A DNA stretch of 64,000 nt, taken from positions 1,557,501 to 1,621,500 of the forward strand of contig OU015661.1 of assembly GCA_907165275.2 (NCBI GenBank), in the 5' to 3' direction. Of this stretch, positions 26,121 through 39,465 are shown piece by piece (position 1 is the stretch's first letter; each line of letters opens with the position of its first letter). Position numbers and translations under genes: made by a program. Under the pieces are notes generated by a model. The model was not told the DNA's origin and did not search any database. It was given only the letters and a program-made list of their open reading frames with translations. The stretch comes from Zygaena filipendulae. Its lineage: Eukaryota; Arthropoda; Insecta; Lepidoptera; Zygaenidae.

Positions 26121-26597
26121 TAAAACAGTTAAATTTTAAATTCTACAAAACAGGTGTGATAGCTCAGTACGAACGAAAATGAGGTTCAAACGGAGTTATT
26201 GTTTAGCTACTTATGCTGCCTTAATGCCTTTATACAAATGAAAAGTTTGTTTAAAAATGGTTCGACCTTAAAACAATGGTATGATGTCAGTGATGTTACA
26301 ATTAATGTACAATAATGTCCAAAAATCTCAGTACCAACGAAGGTCACAGCCTAGTTGCCATTGTATTTTTTATAATCTCGTTTTTGATACAGGAAACGCA
26401 TAATTTGTGAATAAGTATAATGCATTTATATTATGAATTACCAACGTTGATTGTTATAATGCTTAGAAGTCAATCAGAAGTTACACAATATACGGCCTCT
26501 TATAAGTTTTTATACTCAAATTCATCTTTTTTAATGATATAATGCAATCTTCCGTATAGAAGAAATTTTGTACAGATAGAGTACTTACTTATCTTAG

Positions 26598-26888
26598 TCA
26601 ATGGGGCAGGCAGATAAAGCCTGGGCACTTCGACCCTTGGGATCTGGTGTACCATCCCCATCCTGTGATTCTCCCTCTACTCCCTGAAGACCTCGGCGGC
26701 AAGGCTAGTGTGCAGTGGAGGGATAGGAACCCAAAGTCCTTTGGTTTTAGGTAAGCCGTCCCCAGAAGGCCCATACGTTTGCGAGCCAAGGCGTCGCACT
26801 CGCATATGAGATGTGCCATTGTTTCCACCTCTAATACCGCACCTCCTGCAGGATGGGTAGTAATAAGATGATGTAGTAATCTTTGCAA
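26598..26888 (-). pseudogene. LINE retrotransposon fragment (end of reverse transcriptase ORF)
   Basis: The frame contains EVETMAHLICECDALARKR followed by LKPKDFGFLSL, the cysteine/histidine-bearing C-terminal pattern of Jockey/R1-type LINE polyproteins. No polymerase catalytic motifs remain and no start can be assigned. Confidence 0.6.
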
Positions 26889-27301
26889 TAAGTTTTCTTC
26901 AAAAAATTTGCATTATTATGTCCTATTCAAGATCCGCAAGTAATAACAAAACAGAAGGTTTCCACGGAAAAACCAAGAGCATATTACAAATTTGCTTCTT
27001 TTTTTCTGATAAAACATAATTAGGCTTTAACATCTTCCTGTTTGACCAGTGTTATAGTACTTAATAAGACAAGTGATTGTGTGAGATCTCGCAAGCGCAG
27101 GAGTTTTGATGTAATTAACAATGACTGATAACAATATAACATGATTAATTCATTCATTATGAGATATGAAGTTCATAAAAAAGCAAAAATATTTGATTGA
27201 GAGATTTTTAGATAAAAGTAATTAACTTTTTGATTGTTCCCGTGTGAACTCTGAGGGAAATATTATTTGAATTTGTGACGAATACGTATTCAATAAGATG
27301 T

Positions 27302-27309
27302 TATATAAG
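27302..27309 (+). promoter_or_regulatory. TATA box of the Arg/Asp/Tyr-rich secreted protein gene
   Basis: TATATAAG lies about 205 bases upstream of the ATG at 27513. A TTTATTTTACAG acceptor-like site at 27371-27382 leaves open that the true first exon is a non-coding one further upstream and that the 5' UTR is spliced. Confidence 0.4.
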
Positions 27310-27512
27310 AGAGAATACAAAATTATAATAATAAATAATACTCGTTGTAAACATTTCACATTTTATTCTTTTTATTTTACAGATCTAATTATTATTGATC
27401 CTACACTAAATTAACTTGTGTCATTGAAACCATTAATACGTATTCTAGAATGTACCTATATTATTAAATATGTATATATATTATAAATGTATAATAGATA
27501 CGTTAACGATCT

Positions 27513-30500
27513 ATGAAATCTTTGTTTCAGTTATTTTTCATCTGCATTTTCGAATTCATAATTCTTACAAAAGTAAAGGCTGGTGAGACCTTACTCTCCA
27601 CTGTATTGAGTCCCACAGAAGAGTCTAAAGATAAAACTATAACACGTCAAAGTCGAAGTTACTACGACCAGAGGTATGGGGCCGGTCGGCCATATGATAG
27701 AAGAGGCTTCGAAAGGCCATCTAGCTGTGGTCGGTGTCAAGACGACAGATATGACGACAGAGACGAAGGCTACGACAGATCTAGAGATAGAGATAGAGAC
27801 AGAGATAGATATGATGACGATCGTCAGACCAATCGACCAACATCCGGCAATAGACATGACAGCAACAAAGGTTACGGTAACGAAGAAGAAGATAGAAGAT
27901 ATAACACAGATAGAAGAGCTGGTGATAAGAACGAGACGAACGAACAAAATGGAGACAGTAAAAACAAACCGTATGATGATAAAAATAAAGATCAAGGGTC
28001 GAGTGGAAGCAAACGATACGGAAACCGAGACAGAGATAGAGATCGGGATCGTGAACGAGACAGAGATAGAGACAGAGACAGGCATAGAGAGCGAGATAGG
28101 AACCGATACGATGATAGAGATAGATACAGACCCGATTACTACGATAGATTTTTACGAGATCCTTACAGAGACAGTGAGAGGCCTTACGACGACGGCTACA
28201 GGGAACGAAGGCCGTTGTTTGAAAGATATCCGGAAAGATACGATGACCCGTATGCGGGCAGATACGATAATTATTTTGGATATAGACGTCCCGCTTATGA
28301 CGATAGGGGTGCTGGTTTAGACCGAGGAACCGGATATGATAGAGGAACAGGGTACGACAGGGGAACCGGATACGACAGGGGAACTGGATACGACAGGGGA
28401 ACCGGATACGACAGGGGAACCGGATACGACAGTGGTGGATACGGTGGATACGGGCCGGGCGTAGGGAGAGGAGCTCATGACAGGTAAAATTCACATCATT
28501 GAACAAGATCTATCTAAGTTATTAATATGTATAAATCGATAAGGGCAAATGGCAAATTTAAAATGTTAAATATGATAATTTAGATATCCAAATGAGAACC
28601 CCCGATATTTCTTTCCCAAAAATATGAACAAGTTGTTCATTTTAGAGACACCTTATAATATACTATTATATAATGTAGAAGAAATATTGTAGAGGTAAAC
28701 TATTAAAAAAAGGGAAAAAAAATCTGAATAAGACGAAGATATCGAATAACTTAGTTAATTATTTTTTTAAATCATAATTTAGGAATTCAGTATTATATCT
28801 TGCTAAGTAGATTGGTTTCTTGAAACTTTTCCTAAAAGTTATCCTTTTAGACTTACTTTACTCGTCGTCGCGTCGAGAGTTAATATTTTTGTACGAGTGG
28901 TTAACTTTGTGAGCTAAAATCCCTACTTATAATTATAAATGCGAAAGTAACTCTGTTTGTCTGTCTGTTACGCTTTCACGCCTTAACGGCTCAACCGATG
29001 ATCATGAAATTTTGTATACACCTTGTCATAGATACAGAGAAGGACATAGGGTACTTTTTATCCCGGAATTCCTGTGGGAACTCCGAAATTTCCGTGGGTG
29101 AAACCGCGGGGCACAGCTAGTATAAAATAAAACCTTTTATTTCCTATTATTCAATTGAATGTGTCAGACACATCAATGGGTCCAAAAATATGACGCTTTC
29201 ACCATAAATTGCCTGTGTTGTGTTGCAAGTACAGCAACACATTGATCTATGCGAAATGTAGGTAGGTACTTATTAGCGGATAATGAACGAATTATGCGTG
29301 AACTAGAGCAGAATTACATTTTCCTACCTCTATGGATCGTCATACCGACCGAATCGAACCTTTTTCGTTTATCCGTTTTCATTGTCCGCGTTAAAACTGC
29401 CGTCGAAGTCGATGAAGAACCTTTATTTTAGATATTAGTAAAAATAAAAAAAAATCGCTTTGATTTGGCTGCGTAATGGCAAAAATCGTAAGGTCATAGA
29501 TTAGGTAGGGTAAAGTGTTCAGTTAGTTCGGCGCCTCGTGATCCAACCATTATTATAAAGATTTACGGCCGCACTCAGAGTCGTTTTAATGATCACTTAA
29601 TTTTAAGCATAGATTTTTAAAACAAAATTGCCGCAATCAGAGACATAAATTAAGCTGATGTTAATTTGCATTTGATTAATTAAGTTAAATTTAGTTAAAT
29701 GCCAACTAACATTAATTTCATGACCCTCTCTGATTGCGGCAATTTTGTTTCAAAAATCTTTACTTAAAATTAAGTAATCATTAAAACGGCTCTGAGTGCG
29801 GCCGTAACGCTTAATTTTAAAACTGACTTTTAAAAGAAAATGTTGTTTAATAACTATAGGTACCTACATTAAAAACCTAACGTTTAAAGGTCTGCTATAA
29901 TAATTTCGCCAAACGTACGTACCTAGGTATAATCAAGAAAAGCTCATGCAAAGATTACATCTTACGTCTTAGGTATAATCGGTTATCTAAGTAGGTAGGT
30001 ACATAATATACTATGATCTAAAAGTCGAAAATTATCCCTTTTTTTCTTTTAATATTTAATTATTATTTTACTATATCCAATTATAAAACAATTTCAAAAC
30101 CCGTAACTGTCATTAACTCTATAATAATAGATCTCTCTGTACCTACTGTGAATATTCAATTTTATTTTACAGACAGGTTAATGTATAGGTAACTGTCCAA
30201 ATTAATTTGCAAAACGGTACTTTTCGCCGGCCATGTTTTTTTCAAGTTGGGTGACCACAACATGAAAAGTATATAGATACCTACGCCATGTTGAACGGTT
30301 ACTGACCCTATAGCCTATAGCTTCAGGGACGTTCGAAATTTAAACTAAGGAGCCGAACAACAAAAACTTTTTTTATGAATAAAATATAACGATTAATAAA
30401 TTAGGTTAGGTTGTGGAACGGATAAAAAATTTTTTCCTCGTTTTTTTTTTTCTTTTTTGTTAATATCAGAATAGAAGTTAGGTTATGGTTATGATCATAG

Positions 30501-33103
30501 ACGTAAGGTTATGATGGCTCTAGTTTCAGGCCTTGGGACGAAACGTACCGCGGTCAGGCAGGGTGGGACGCGGGCGGCAGGGGGTACTACTTCGCGTCGG
30601 GAAGACCGGAAGCAGCCCCCTCTTCCGGCTGGGATACTTGGGGGAGAACAGATTATTCACGGTAAATAGATATTTTTCGTAAAAGTTTAGTCCAATCTTG
30701 TGATGGTAAATAGGAAACATCGTGAGTCATTCAGAAAATGGAAAAGATTTGCCAGATCCAATTGACAAAATTACTATCTAAATTATGGTGTAGCGAACAG
30801 ATGAACAGAAATCGCTGTTGTAATAGTTTTAATTAAGAATACCCTACCAACTATACCTCTTAGGAATGCTAGGTTTCAATTCGTTGGAGGTCTGAAGAGG
30901 TCTCGATCAACTTACATTTTCCTGTAAAATGCTGCGCGGGGTTATCGACTGTCTCGAACTCCATGACCTCTTCTGTCGACTTAATGTACCCATGAAACAT
31001 CTCGGTAACCGAAAGTGCCGCAGGCACGAATTGTTTGCACGACCTGTATGCCTAACAGTATCCAGCTAGAGCTGGATCCCGAGTGTATCGCACCTTGGAT
31101 GCTCTCAATGCCCTTCTCATTGCTGACCCTGAGTGTGTTCTGTTATGCATGGCATGAGATAATGACGGCATGCTTGAGGTTTTGTGAGACTAACGACCGC
31201 ACTCAGAGTCGACTTTAATGATTACTTAGTTAAGTATAGATTTTTAAAACAAAACTGCCGCAATCAGAGACGTTCAGTAAATTAATGTTAATTGGCATTT
31301 AACGAGATGTAACTTAATAAGTTAAATGCCAATTAACATTAATTTATTAAACAAAATTTATTAATTGTCTGATTGCGGCAGTTTTGTTTTATAAATCTAT
31401 ACTTAACTAAGTAATCATTAAAGTTGACTCTGAGTGCGGCGGTAAGTAGGTATGCAACTCACTTTTTATTTCGTCTGAGGTATGCAATAGTGTCTTCTAT
31501 TATAAGTTGACCTGTGCGTGTATAAAGATCACATTCTATGTTAATTATTGTAATTGCTATTACCGTTATAATTACTTATTACTTTATTATTACTTATTAC
31601 TAATTACTTAACTAAAGTTAACTATAAAATATAATAAAAAAATAAAAATAAAATAAGAATACCCATGTTATTTTTCTCCAATTTCAAGTCCACAATCGAG
31701 CGGTTGGCAGAACGTGGACTATTCTGGCTATCGCGACCAGCTGGAGTACCGGGGCTCGCTCGGCTATCCGCAGGACACCGGTTACAGGCAGGATTTGAGC
31801 GCAGGCTACGCCAGGCCGACGAGCGGCTGGCACAGTGTCGGAGAGAGACGACCTTATAGAGATCAAAGGTAAATCCACAGAATGCATAAAATATATGGAC
31901 GCAGATAAGCAATAACATGTTAACCCACAAAATGAATTTATTGATTCAGAACGATTTATTGAGAGTTAGAGAACGTTTTTTAATTATGTGTTTACCTTAT
32001 TACATTGTTTAAATATGTAACTGAATATTGAACACCAAAAATTTGACACAAAATGTCGCTATAATTTTAAAACTTTAATTTACTCAAAATTTCTCCAGTG
32101 TAGGTTAACACACTATTGCTTATCTATGTCCATATATAGTTAGGGGCATCAACTTAGTTTAGTATGAAAAAATATTAAAACCATTGTCGCCGGGTGATTT
32201 TCGCACATACTTCGTCACGCACAAAAATATTCATTAGCTTTTAATTTTTTATTTTGGAAATAAATGTTTTATTTTTTATTTTTATTTAAGTGTAAACGCC
32301 GTTTGGTTACGTTTTTACTCGATCACTGTTTCAAAATTAACAGTTTTGGGAAAAATGTCTTGGGATACTAATAATAATCCACTTCACACTTCACAACACA
32401 CAGATCTACTTGAAACAGTAAGCTATTATTAGCTTGTGTCGTGGAAACCAAACAAACGTGGTATATACTACATAGAATTAGGTACATTTTTATTATACTA
32501 TAGATATATAAACATACCCAGACTGAAAATTAGATCCCTGGGAATCGCACCCGGGACCTCTTGATTAGCGGGCAGTCTTTGGTGACCTACTACGTCAATC
32601 GAGTCGTCGGTATGCTAGCAAAGGAAGTTTTTGAAAAGTTACCGAACTTCCCCTTTGCAACCCTGGCGCGCCGGCCCCACCTACATTGACTCTAAAGTCA
32701 AAATACATTATTTTCTTTACGTTTTCATACGCCCTAACTATCAATCAAATCAACTGATCATCATGAAAATTTTCTTACAAATTAGGTATCATAGACTCGA
32801 GGAAGCCGCGAGAAACATTACTTGTTAACTACGTTTGCTTGCTGTCTATTCTTTTTTTTTTTAATAAAAACATTTGTGATTTCCAGTGGTGTGCCAAAAC
32901 TTGATAGCCGTTACGAGCAAGCTACTCGAAACGACGTGAACGGTCAAACTAACCGCCAGCCAGCGCCCTACGGCCAGACCAGCCCGGGCAGCAACGCCTT
33001 CCAGACCACCACGCCGCAGACCAGCTACCTGTTCCAGCGGGAAGACGAAATGGTCACCGTCAAGCCGGTGGAGGTCACTGAAAATAAAACGCCGCCATCT
33101 TGA
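27513..33103 (+). CDS. Secreted Arg/Asp/Tyr-rich low-complexity protein, 4 exons
   Basis: I do not recognise the family. Exons: 27513-28483, 30530-30661, 31689-31868, 32887-33103, all GT/AG and all joined in phase 2, giving 499 residues. Residues 1-23 form a signal peptide, with likely cleavage after VKA. RQSR at 45-48 could be a furin-type site. A CGRC motif follows, then a long stretch of RD/RDRDR and Tyr, and six tandem RGTGYD hexapeptides near residues 300-335 (18-bp DNA repeat, about 28320-28430). Exons 2-4 continue the Gly/Tyr/Trp/Arg bias (for example SSGWQNVDYSGYRDQ) and end in a Gln/Thr/Pro-rich tail. This composition suggests an extracellular structural or matrix protein (cuticle, silk-like or adhesive), which is inference. 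AATAAA overlaps the stop codon and another is at 33213-33218. Intron 3 (between exons 3 and 4) holds a MITE and a SINE; intron 2 and intron 1 each hold a palindromic MITE. Confidence 0.8.
28315..28432 (+). repeat. 18-bp coding minisatellite (RGTGYD units)
   Basis: Six near-identical 18-bp units (AGGGGAACCGGATACGAC-like) encode the RGTGYD hexapeptide repeat at the end of exon 1 of the secreted protein gene. Low divergence suggests recent expansion or ongoing homogenisation, so length polymorphism is likely. Confidence 0.85.
28920..29119 (+). mobile_element. Non-autonomous Helitron (Lep1-like)
   Basis: TCCCTACTTATAATTATAAA start to GGGTGAAACCGCGGGGCACAGCTAG end, set between A and T. In intron 1 of the secreted protein gene. 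Confidence 0.75.
29566..29804. mobile_element. Palindromic MITE, CTCTGAGTGCGGC family
   Basis: Almost the entire element is one inverted repeat (CGGCCGCACTCAGAGTCG... and inverse). Flanked by TTA / TAA, fitting a PIF/Harbinger-type 3-bp TWA target. Confidence 0.7.
31194..31442. mobile_element. Palindromic MITE, CTCTGAGTGCGGC family
   Basis: Same structure with TAA on both sides. In intron 2 of the secreted protein gene. Confidence 0.75.
31896..32132 (-). mobile_element. MITE, GATAAGCAATA family, copy 5
   Basis: Reverse orientation, flanked by TA. It lies 27 bases after exon 3 of the secreted Arg/Asp/Tyr-rich protein gene. Confidence 0.75.
32369..32611 (-). mobile_element. tRNA-derived SINE (reverse copy)
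   Basis: Inverse of the SINE at 45720-46000: an AATAATAATCC tail at left, B-box complement GGGAATCGCACCCGGGACC, and the head GATTGACGTAG complement at right. Lies in intron 3 of the secreted protein gene. Confidence 0.6.
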
Positions 33104-33229
33104 ATAAACTATTTCAAGAACGTTATCTGCTTGAATGTTGTGCCTGATTTAATACACAGTACCATAATAATAGTTAACGATAGATAGTATTTATATTAAT
33201 TAATTATTCTAAAATAAAAACCTCTTTTA

Positions 33230-35700
33230 GAAAATTATAATATCTATTTATTGTTTTCCCCATGATTACCTTCTCTCTGGTTTTCCCTACTAAATCAACC
33301 ACTTCACTAGTTTTCAATCCGTTCGTTTTTAACCTACCACAGGAATTCATACTAATGAGATAAAAACTTGTAACCCAAACTGTGTTAGAAGTTATTACAC
33401 AAGAACCCAATCCTTACTATTATAAATGCGAAAGTGAGTTGTTTATTTGTTTGTTTGTTACGCTTTCACGCCTCAACGGCTTAACCGATCATCATGAAAT
33501 TCTGCATACACGTTGTCAGGGGTAGGACAAGGACACAGGGTACTTTTTGTCCCGAATTCCCTCGGGATCTCCGAAATTACCGTGGGTGAAACCGCGGGGA
33601 ACAGCTATCTACCTATGCATATAAAGTTTAAACTACTCACATCACACATGCAAAGTCAATTTAAATCGGTCCAGTAATTTTTACATGTTGTGTATTCAAA
33701 CTCATGCAACAGCATTGTGTATTTTGTTATATTCGTCAATTTAAAAACGCTCGGTATTTTGTATTTTGCGTGCATCCCGACACGCTAGTTATCTAGGCAG
33801 GTTAGGTTTGAATAGTGGCGCAGTCACAACAGAGATAAATTACAATAATAATATTATATCGAACTTAATATTGGTAGAATCAATTTACATGTCCATTTAT
33901 CTTATATAAAAAATATCATAATAGTTTGCCATAAAATAAACAAAATGCTGACCATATTTTGTACAAGAGACGAATTAATTGCCTGCTACTTTATATAGAT
34001 ATGGGTAGACCTTAGTTCCATCTATTGTCGAGTAGCATAAGCTCATAGTTTGTCTACTATAAACTAGGTGTCGATAGTGTTATAATTTCAAACCACGTAG
34101 CACAAAAAAATAATATCAATGTAGTACTGTGAGTTGTGACATTCAATAATAATTCACCACAGAGAGATATTACGTTCCAGGAGTAATAGGATAAATGAAT
34201 ATCATTAATTATTTATAAATTAGATATAGTAAAAATTCACTAAACTGAGATTAATTTAGTGAAAACAGTATATACCTTTTTGTGACTTTACTTAAATTTA
34301 AGAGACCGTACCTAGTAGGTAGCTACTTACTTGTTCCTTAGTTGTCCTTCCTGTTTCTTATCCATAGTTGGTACTCACTCGTGTACTTATTCCTCATAAT
34401 AACGATGATGTTGAATTTGTTTTGACAACCGGTAAACGGTACACCGTCATGGTTGACGTCAGTACGTCAGCACTCAGTAACCGCAAAACTTAGTCAATAT
34501 TTGCAATTACTTAATGTGAATATTGATTTTGTCATTTTGGTGGCTATGTATCTTGTATTTGAATTGTCCAATTATTATTATTATCTCTAATTTTATAATC
34601 TCAATCAAGTCCGGTCATTTCATGGGTTTGCGTGGAGACAAGTCCAACACGTAGAGAGAAATTTTAATATGATGTGGGTAAGCACATGTTGCCGCCTCTA
34701 AATTTACAGCAAGTAGGTAAGCATATTGCAAGACTGAGGATAGAGGAAAGGTGCCGCATAAAATAATGGCGAGTGTGTTGGAACTGAGCTAATGCTAAGT
34801 TTGGGACAGGCAACTAATTAATAAGTGAAAAGTCTAAATAAAACTGGTAGGCGACCAATCGTTTGTTCCCTACGTGCATGGACCTTACCAAAGCATCGCA
34901 TATTACATTAGCTTTCAGACAACACCGATATTGAGGCCCAGTGACGACTGTATTTTCCTCCGTTTTGAACAGCACCTACGTAAAAAAGAATCTTACCTAC
35001 TTATAGCATAGTAAGGAGCATTAGGGCGTTAACTGCGTATACTTACTATCAAAATTAGAGTAACAATTTTTTATACTAACAATAAATAAACAAATAGTTG
35101 CTCTAAACAATATTCTAGTGATTGTATTATTCTAAATATTGTGGCAAAAGATATAGAGTTGTCCTTGAATATGTATTGTTAGTAATTTCACTGAATTTTC
35201 ATGATACCTTGCCACATTAAGTAGTAATAATGATGTCATGCAGGAATTCGTAATGGCTTCGTTTGGTAACTTTATTGATAAAAGGCTTAGACACTTGATT
35301 ACAATCTGATAATAATTGGTAAGTAGGTAAATTCATTGCACCACTCTACTTCTGATCCTTGTAAGATATCCACATTCGATCGGCCACGTAGTCTTAATGA
35401 AACAGTTGTGGAAAATGATAATAATTGATTGAATCAATGTGTTTACTGACAATATTTTCTGTGCAACGTTTTAATTTCTCGAGTGTTACCTATACAGGAT
35501 TTTGTTGATTGAATTTGAAATAATCTGCTTTTATATTACCATATTGTATCTACACTTGGTCAAAAAGAGACATTATTCCCACCGCTAGCACTTTAGTTTA
35601 ATGATATTAAGACGGTACAGATAAAAGCAGATCATTAATTCTAATCGACGTTTGTGTTAAACATAGTGATCGATTGTTGAAACTCGAATCATCGAGAGTG
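33230..35700. other. Intergenic stretch, one Helitron-like repeat only
   Basis: Apart from the repeat at 33410-33608, nothing with coding character, RNA-gene structure or clear transposon ends was seen. Confidence 0.4.
33410..33608 (+). mobile_element. Non-autonomous Helitron (Lep1-like)
   Basis: TCCTTACTATTATAAATGCG start, GTTTGTTTGTTACG tract, GGGTGAAACCGCGGGGAACAG end with CTAT in place of CTAG. Confidence 0.7.
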
Positions 35701-35705
35701 CCACG

Positions 35706-35797
35706 ATGACGGAGGACTCTGTGAAAGTAGTGGAACAGCCCGAGGCTGATGCTGTCCAGGTCTCTGATGGAAATACTTTGTCGACGCCCAATAAGGG
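35706..35797 (+). CDS. Probable first coding exon of an unidentified gene
   Basis: ATG in a fair context (CACGATGA) opens 30 codons plus two bases, acidic at the N terminus (MTEDSVKVVEQPEAD...), then a GGTAAGC donor. The start of a cytosolic N-terminal tail of a transporter-like protein would look like this, but nothing identifies the family. No in-frame following exon was found up to 46.8 kb, so the rest may be beyond a very long intron, possibly past the Polinton. Confidence 0.45.
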
Positions 35798-37962
35798 GTA
35801 AGCTCAGCTTTATAATTTTGAGACAAAACAAAAAACAATTCTACTTAAAAAAACGTACCTACTCATTTGGTTTGGGTGCTTAACATTTTCATTACGTTCA
35901 GCATAAATTAGGGATGTTCCGTATCAATAAGTAAGTATAACTAAAAATTAATGTTTGTACAAAATGTCTGTCCTCTATGAGAGCTGGGAGTTGCTGCGGA
36001 AATCCCAAACCACGGGCATTAATTTAAATTATGAAATTACAGTCTGCGGATGCATGAAGTTCGAATGTTGCTTGTTATTTAGGTACATTGATAAAAATGT
36101 AAAAATATCCAGTACAATTTGCGATGAGAAGGCTATATTAATCCATAACCCCATACAGCGCAAGATGTAAACATATACACAGTTGATGACACGTCATGTT
36201 AAAAAAGCGTTATTTTGTGTGTTTTTAAATAGTTAAGAATTTCTCGAAAACCTGCTGAGTTCTGGGTTAAATTAGCAAAAATAATTAGATAGTTTTTTAT
36301 TACTACATACCCCTTTCTGACTAATCTTTTATGATAAATTTATTATAAGTGTATCTATGGATTTTCTGTGTAGCTACGATAACAAACACTATCGTTACAA
36401 TAAAGTTATCGTTTACTTACGTACGTAAACCGCAATCAGTATATCTTGTTGGTAATTAAATTAGCAATTTATCAAGCCTTAAACGCCTGTAATATTTAAT
36501 TTACTTATATAAAATGTAGGTATTGTATATTTAATGAAAAGGATATATTAGAAAAAAAGTACCTACTCTTGCAATAATCTCTAGACTACTAGTCAGTTTT
36601 AGCTGTTACTAAACTAAAAATTCTTGCACTGATGCAGTAGTTTCCATTCGTTACAGATGGTTTTTATTCCAAAATGGTTGTTATAACAAAAAGCTTGGGT
36701 TGTTGTGATACAGCCTGTATTATTGTGTAGTGTAGTGTAGTTTAGGTATAGAAATAGATTTTGAAGTATGGAGTACTAGCTGTGCCCCGCTGTTTCACCC
36801 CCGTTAATTTGAGGAAAAAACCTACTGAAATATATTCCACAGGCCACAGCTAACCGGTTAAAAATATTAAACAAAATTGATTCATTGACACCACCCCCTT
36901 TTTAGCTTAGGTACTTTTACATATTTTTAGCTTTGTAAATTCATGCATAGTTCCCGAAGGAATCGTGAAACACGCAGGGAACAGTGTTCATCAAATTGAA
37001 TAAGACAAGGTTTAATTGTCCATGAATCGTGATAGGTATGCAATGCGATACGTTCAATTTACTTTTATTGGTATTCAAATGAATATCAATAATTCATACT
37101 CAGCTGATCGACCAGCTTCTATCAGCGGGTGTGACGTCATTGATTTACGTCCGGTATGCCAAATTATTTCGCCTACAAATAAATTAAGCGACTAAGCTAC
37201 GACTATCTTTAAACTTAGGGTTAACTTCACTTTTATAATTATGCTTAGGCATTATTTATTATTTTTCTTCAAACTTTGTTTTTACGATCTTTTTGCTAAA
37301 AATCTGCGTAACGAAATTGAAAACGAATATATTAATCGCTAATCCTAAACAACCATCTCGAATGTAAACACCGGCGTGTGCCTGTTGACACGAAGTAGGT
37401 AAATTTTTCGAAGTAATCTTTTATGTTATCATAAAAGTTATTAATTGTTATGGACAGTGTGATACAATTTCAGCTTAGTGCCCCCTTTCTGATTAACTTT
37501 GACTGCGTTAAGTCGAGAAACTAAAGACTTTCATTAGTCACAATAAACATGAAGTTGTTATGTTTCCGGTTCTCATCTCGGATATCCGAAATACTTAGAC
37601 GGAAACACTAAGCGAGTAAATGACCGTGGGAAGTAAATACAACGAAGAGAAGAGAACAAAAGTGAACATTCTTGGTTAAACTTGTCAAAATCTATCATTT
37701 TTGTTCGTTTCGGTATTCCAAAAATCTAAATTATAATACGGTATTCTCTCAGTAGCTCATCATTTTGTTTGAATATTTATTTATTACGAGTGGACTCAAC
37801 AGCTGTTCTTCTTGTTTAGATTAGGCACTTATTTAATGTTTGTTTATTATTCTTGTGTGTTGTGCAGAAGTAAATGATAGGTATTCTATTCTACAAAAAA
37901 AATTGCTCCCCTCCCCCCATTTCAAACCGGGGTTTTCCTAGAAGTAGAAATTTAGCATTCTA
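35798..37962. other. Non-coding stretch, probably intronic
   Basis: AT-rich DNA following the candidate coding exon. It holds a decayed Helitron fragment near 36776-36985. No exon with a matching phase was found. Confidence 0.3.
36776..36985 (-). mobile_element. Decayed Helitron
   Basis: CTAGCTGTGCCCCGCTGTTTCACC end is clear; the rest is mostly replaced by unrelated DNA. Confidence 0.4.
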
Positions 37963-38201
37963 ACGGCCGCACTCAGAGTCGACTTTAATGATTACTCAGT
38001 TAAGTATAGATTTTTAAAACAAAACCGCCCGCAATCAGAGACGCTCAGTAAATTAATGTTAATTGGCATTTAATGAGATGTAACATAATTAGTTAAATGC
38101 CAATTAACATTAATTTATTAAACTAGTCTGATTGCGGCAGTTTTGTTTTAAAAATCTATACTTAACTAAGTAATCATTAAAGTCGACTCTGAGTGCGGCG
38201 G
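37963..38201. mobile_element. Palindromic MITE, CTCTGAGTGCGGC family
   Basis: Near-perfect inverted arms around TTAGTTAAATGCCAATTAAC-type sequence; TAA on both sides. Confidence 0.75.
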
Positions 38202-39228
38202 TAACAATAGGTTAGCAATCGCTATTCGCCACAAGATGGCGGTATAAGTTTATCAAACTTTGTAAAACCTACAGTGTATTTATCAGTGTATTTCTAAACG
38301 TTTTTTACACAAGCTTTTCCTCGCGGCTCCACTTGGGTGCTGTTTGAAAGTTGGCTGATGTAGGTATAAGTACGTAACAATAGCACCCATTTTACGCTTC
38401 AGGTTTCAAATTGTCATATTTATCTTTTCGTGCACCGATTGCGATAAATTGCTTTGACCTATAGAGGCTGTAAGATGGCATCTGCGAAAGCCCAATCCCA
38501 ATGGATATGTTTATGGAATAAGAACATAATATATTTATGACCATATACCATATTTTTATGACTTAAAAATTTCATCAATTTGCACTCTGAGGGCCATAAA
38601 ACCACACTACTCCGACCTTGATAAGGGTCTCCCCATATTGATACCTAATAACATACAATGTGACGGTCGCCCCACACGACGAAGGAAGTTTCATTGACCC
38701 CCAGTAGAATGTTCTGTAAGTATTTTTCCAAAATATAAATGCACTCCTATAATCGCAGATATTTTAAAAAGTTTGAAGGCCTTTTTTTTCTAATTTCGAT
38801 GAGTCCTAACTAGCTTATACTAATACCCTTTTTTTCTATTAATGCTCGACCCCACACCATTAATTCGTAACAGCTAACGAGTTAAAAATAGTACTTTTAT
38901 TGTATTATACCTACTCAGTCTTGATTCACCAAAAACTTTTGACTTTCGAGAAAGAAACAGTACTTAGTTACTACTTTTGTCTCGTTTCGACTTTAGTGAC
39001 GATAACAATTATTTATTTTCTTTTGTCTTTTCCGTTTGAAACAAAAAGAAGATAATTAACTTAGGTAATATATTTCTTAAACTAAATAAAAATTTTACTT
39101 GTATATTTCAAAGAAACCTTTTGAGTTTTGAGTGTGGTCCCGTCTCGAGATTTCCATTGTTTAAACAATGGAAAGCAGTCTCTTTATTGTTGTCTTGTTA
39201 TGAAATTTAAATAATTCATTAACTTTAA

Positions 39229-39465
39229 CCGCCGCACTCAGAGTCGACTTTAATGATTACTTAGTTAAGTATAGATTTTTAAAACAAAACTGCCGCAATC
39301 AGAGACGTTCAATTAATTAATGTTAATTGGCATTTAACGAGATGTAACTTATTTAGTTAAATGCCAATTAACATTAATTTATTAAACTTGTCTGAATGCG
39401 GCAGTTTTGTTTTAAAAATCTATACTTAACTAAGTAATCATTAAAGTCGACTCTGAGTGCGGCGG
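39229..39465. mobile_element. Palindromic MITE, CTCTGAGTGCGGC family
   Basis: CCGCCGCACTCAGAGTCG start and its inverse at the end; TAA at 39226-39228 and 39466-39468. Confidence 0.75.

Noticed and set aside
27591..28085. Long minus-strand open frame opposite the secreted protein gene, with a second one at 27781-28506
   Set aside because: Mirror image of the RD-rich coding repeats; low-complexity Ile/Ser/Val or Tyr/Leu/Cys text and no splice or start support.
27676..28320. 214-codon plus-strand frame overlapping exon 1 of the secreted protein gene
   Set aside because: Frame-shifted reading of the same repeats (Glu/Ile/Thr runs); the other frame has the signal peptide and correct splice phase.
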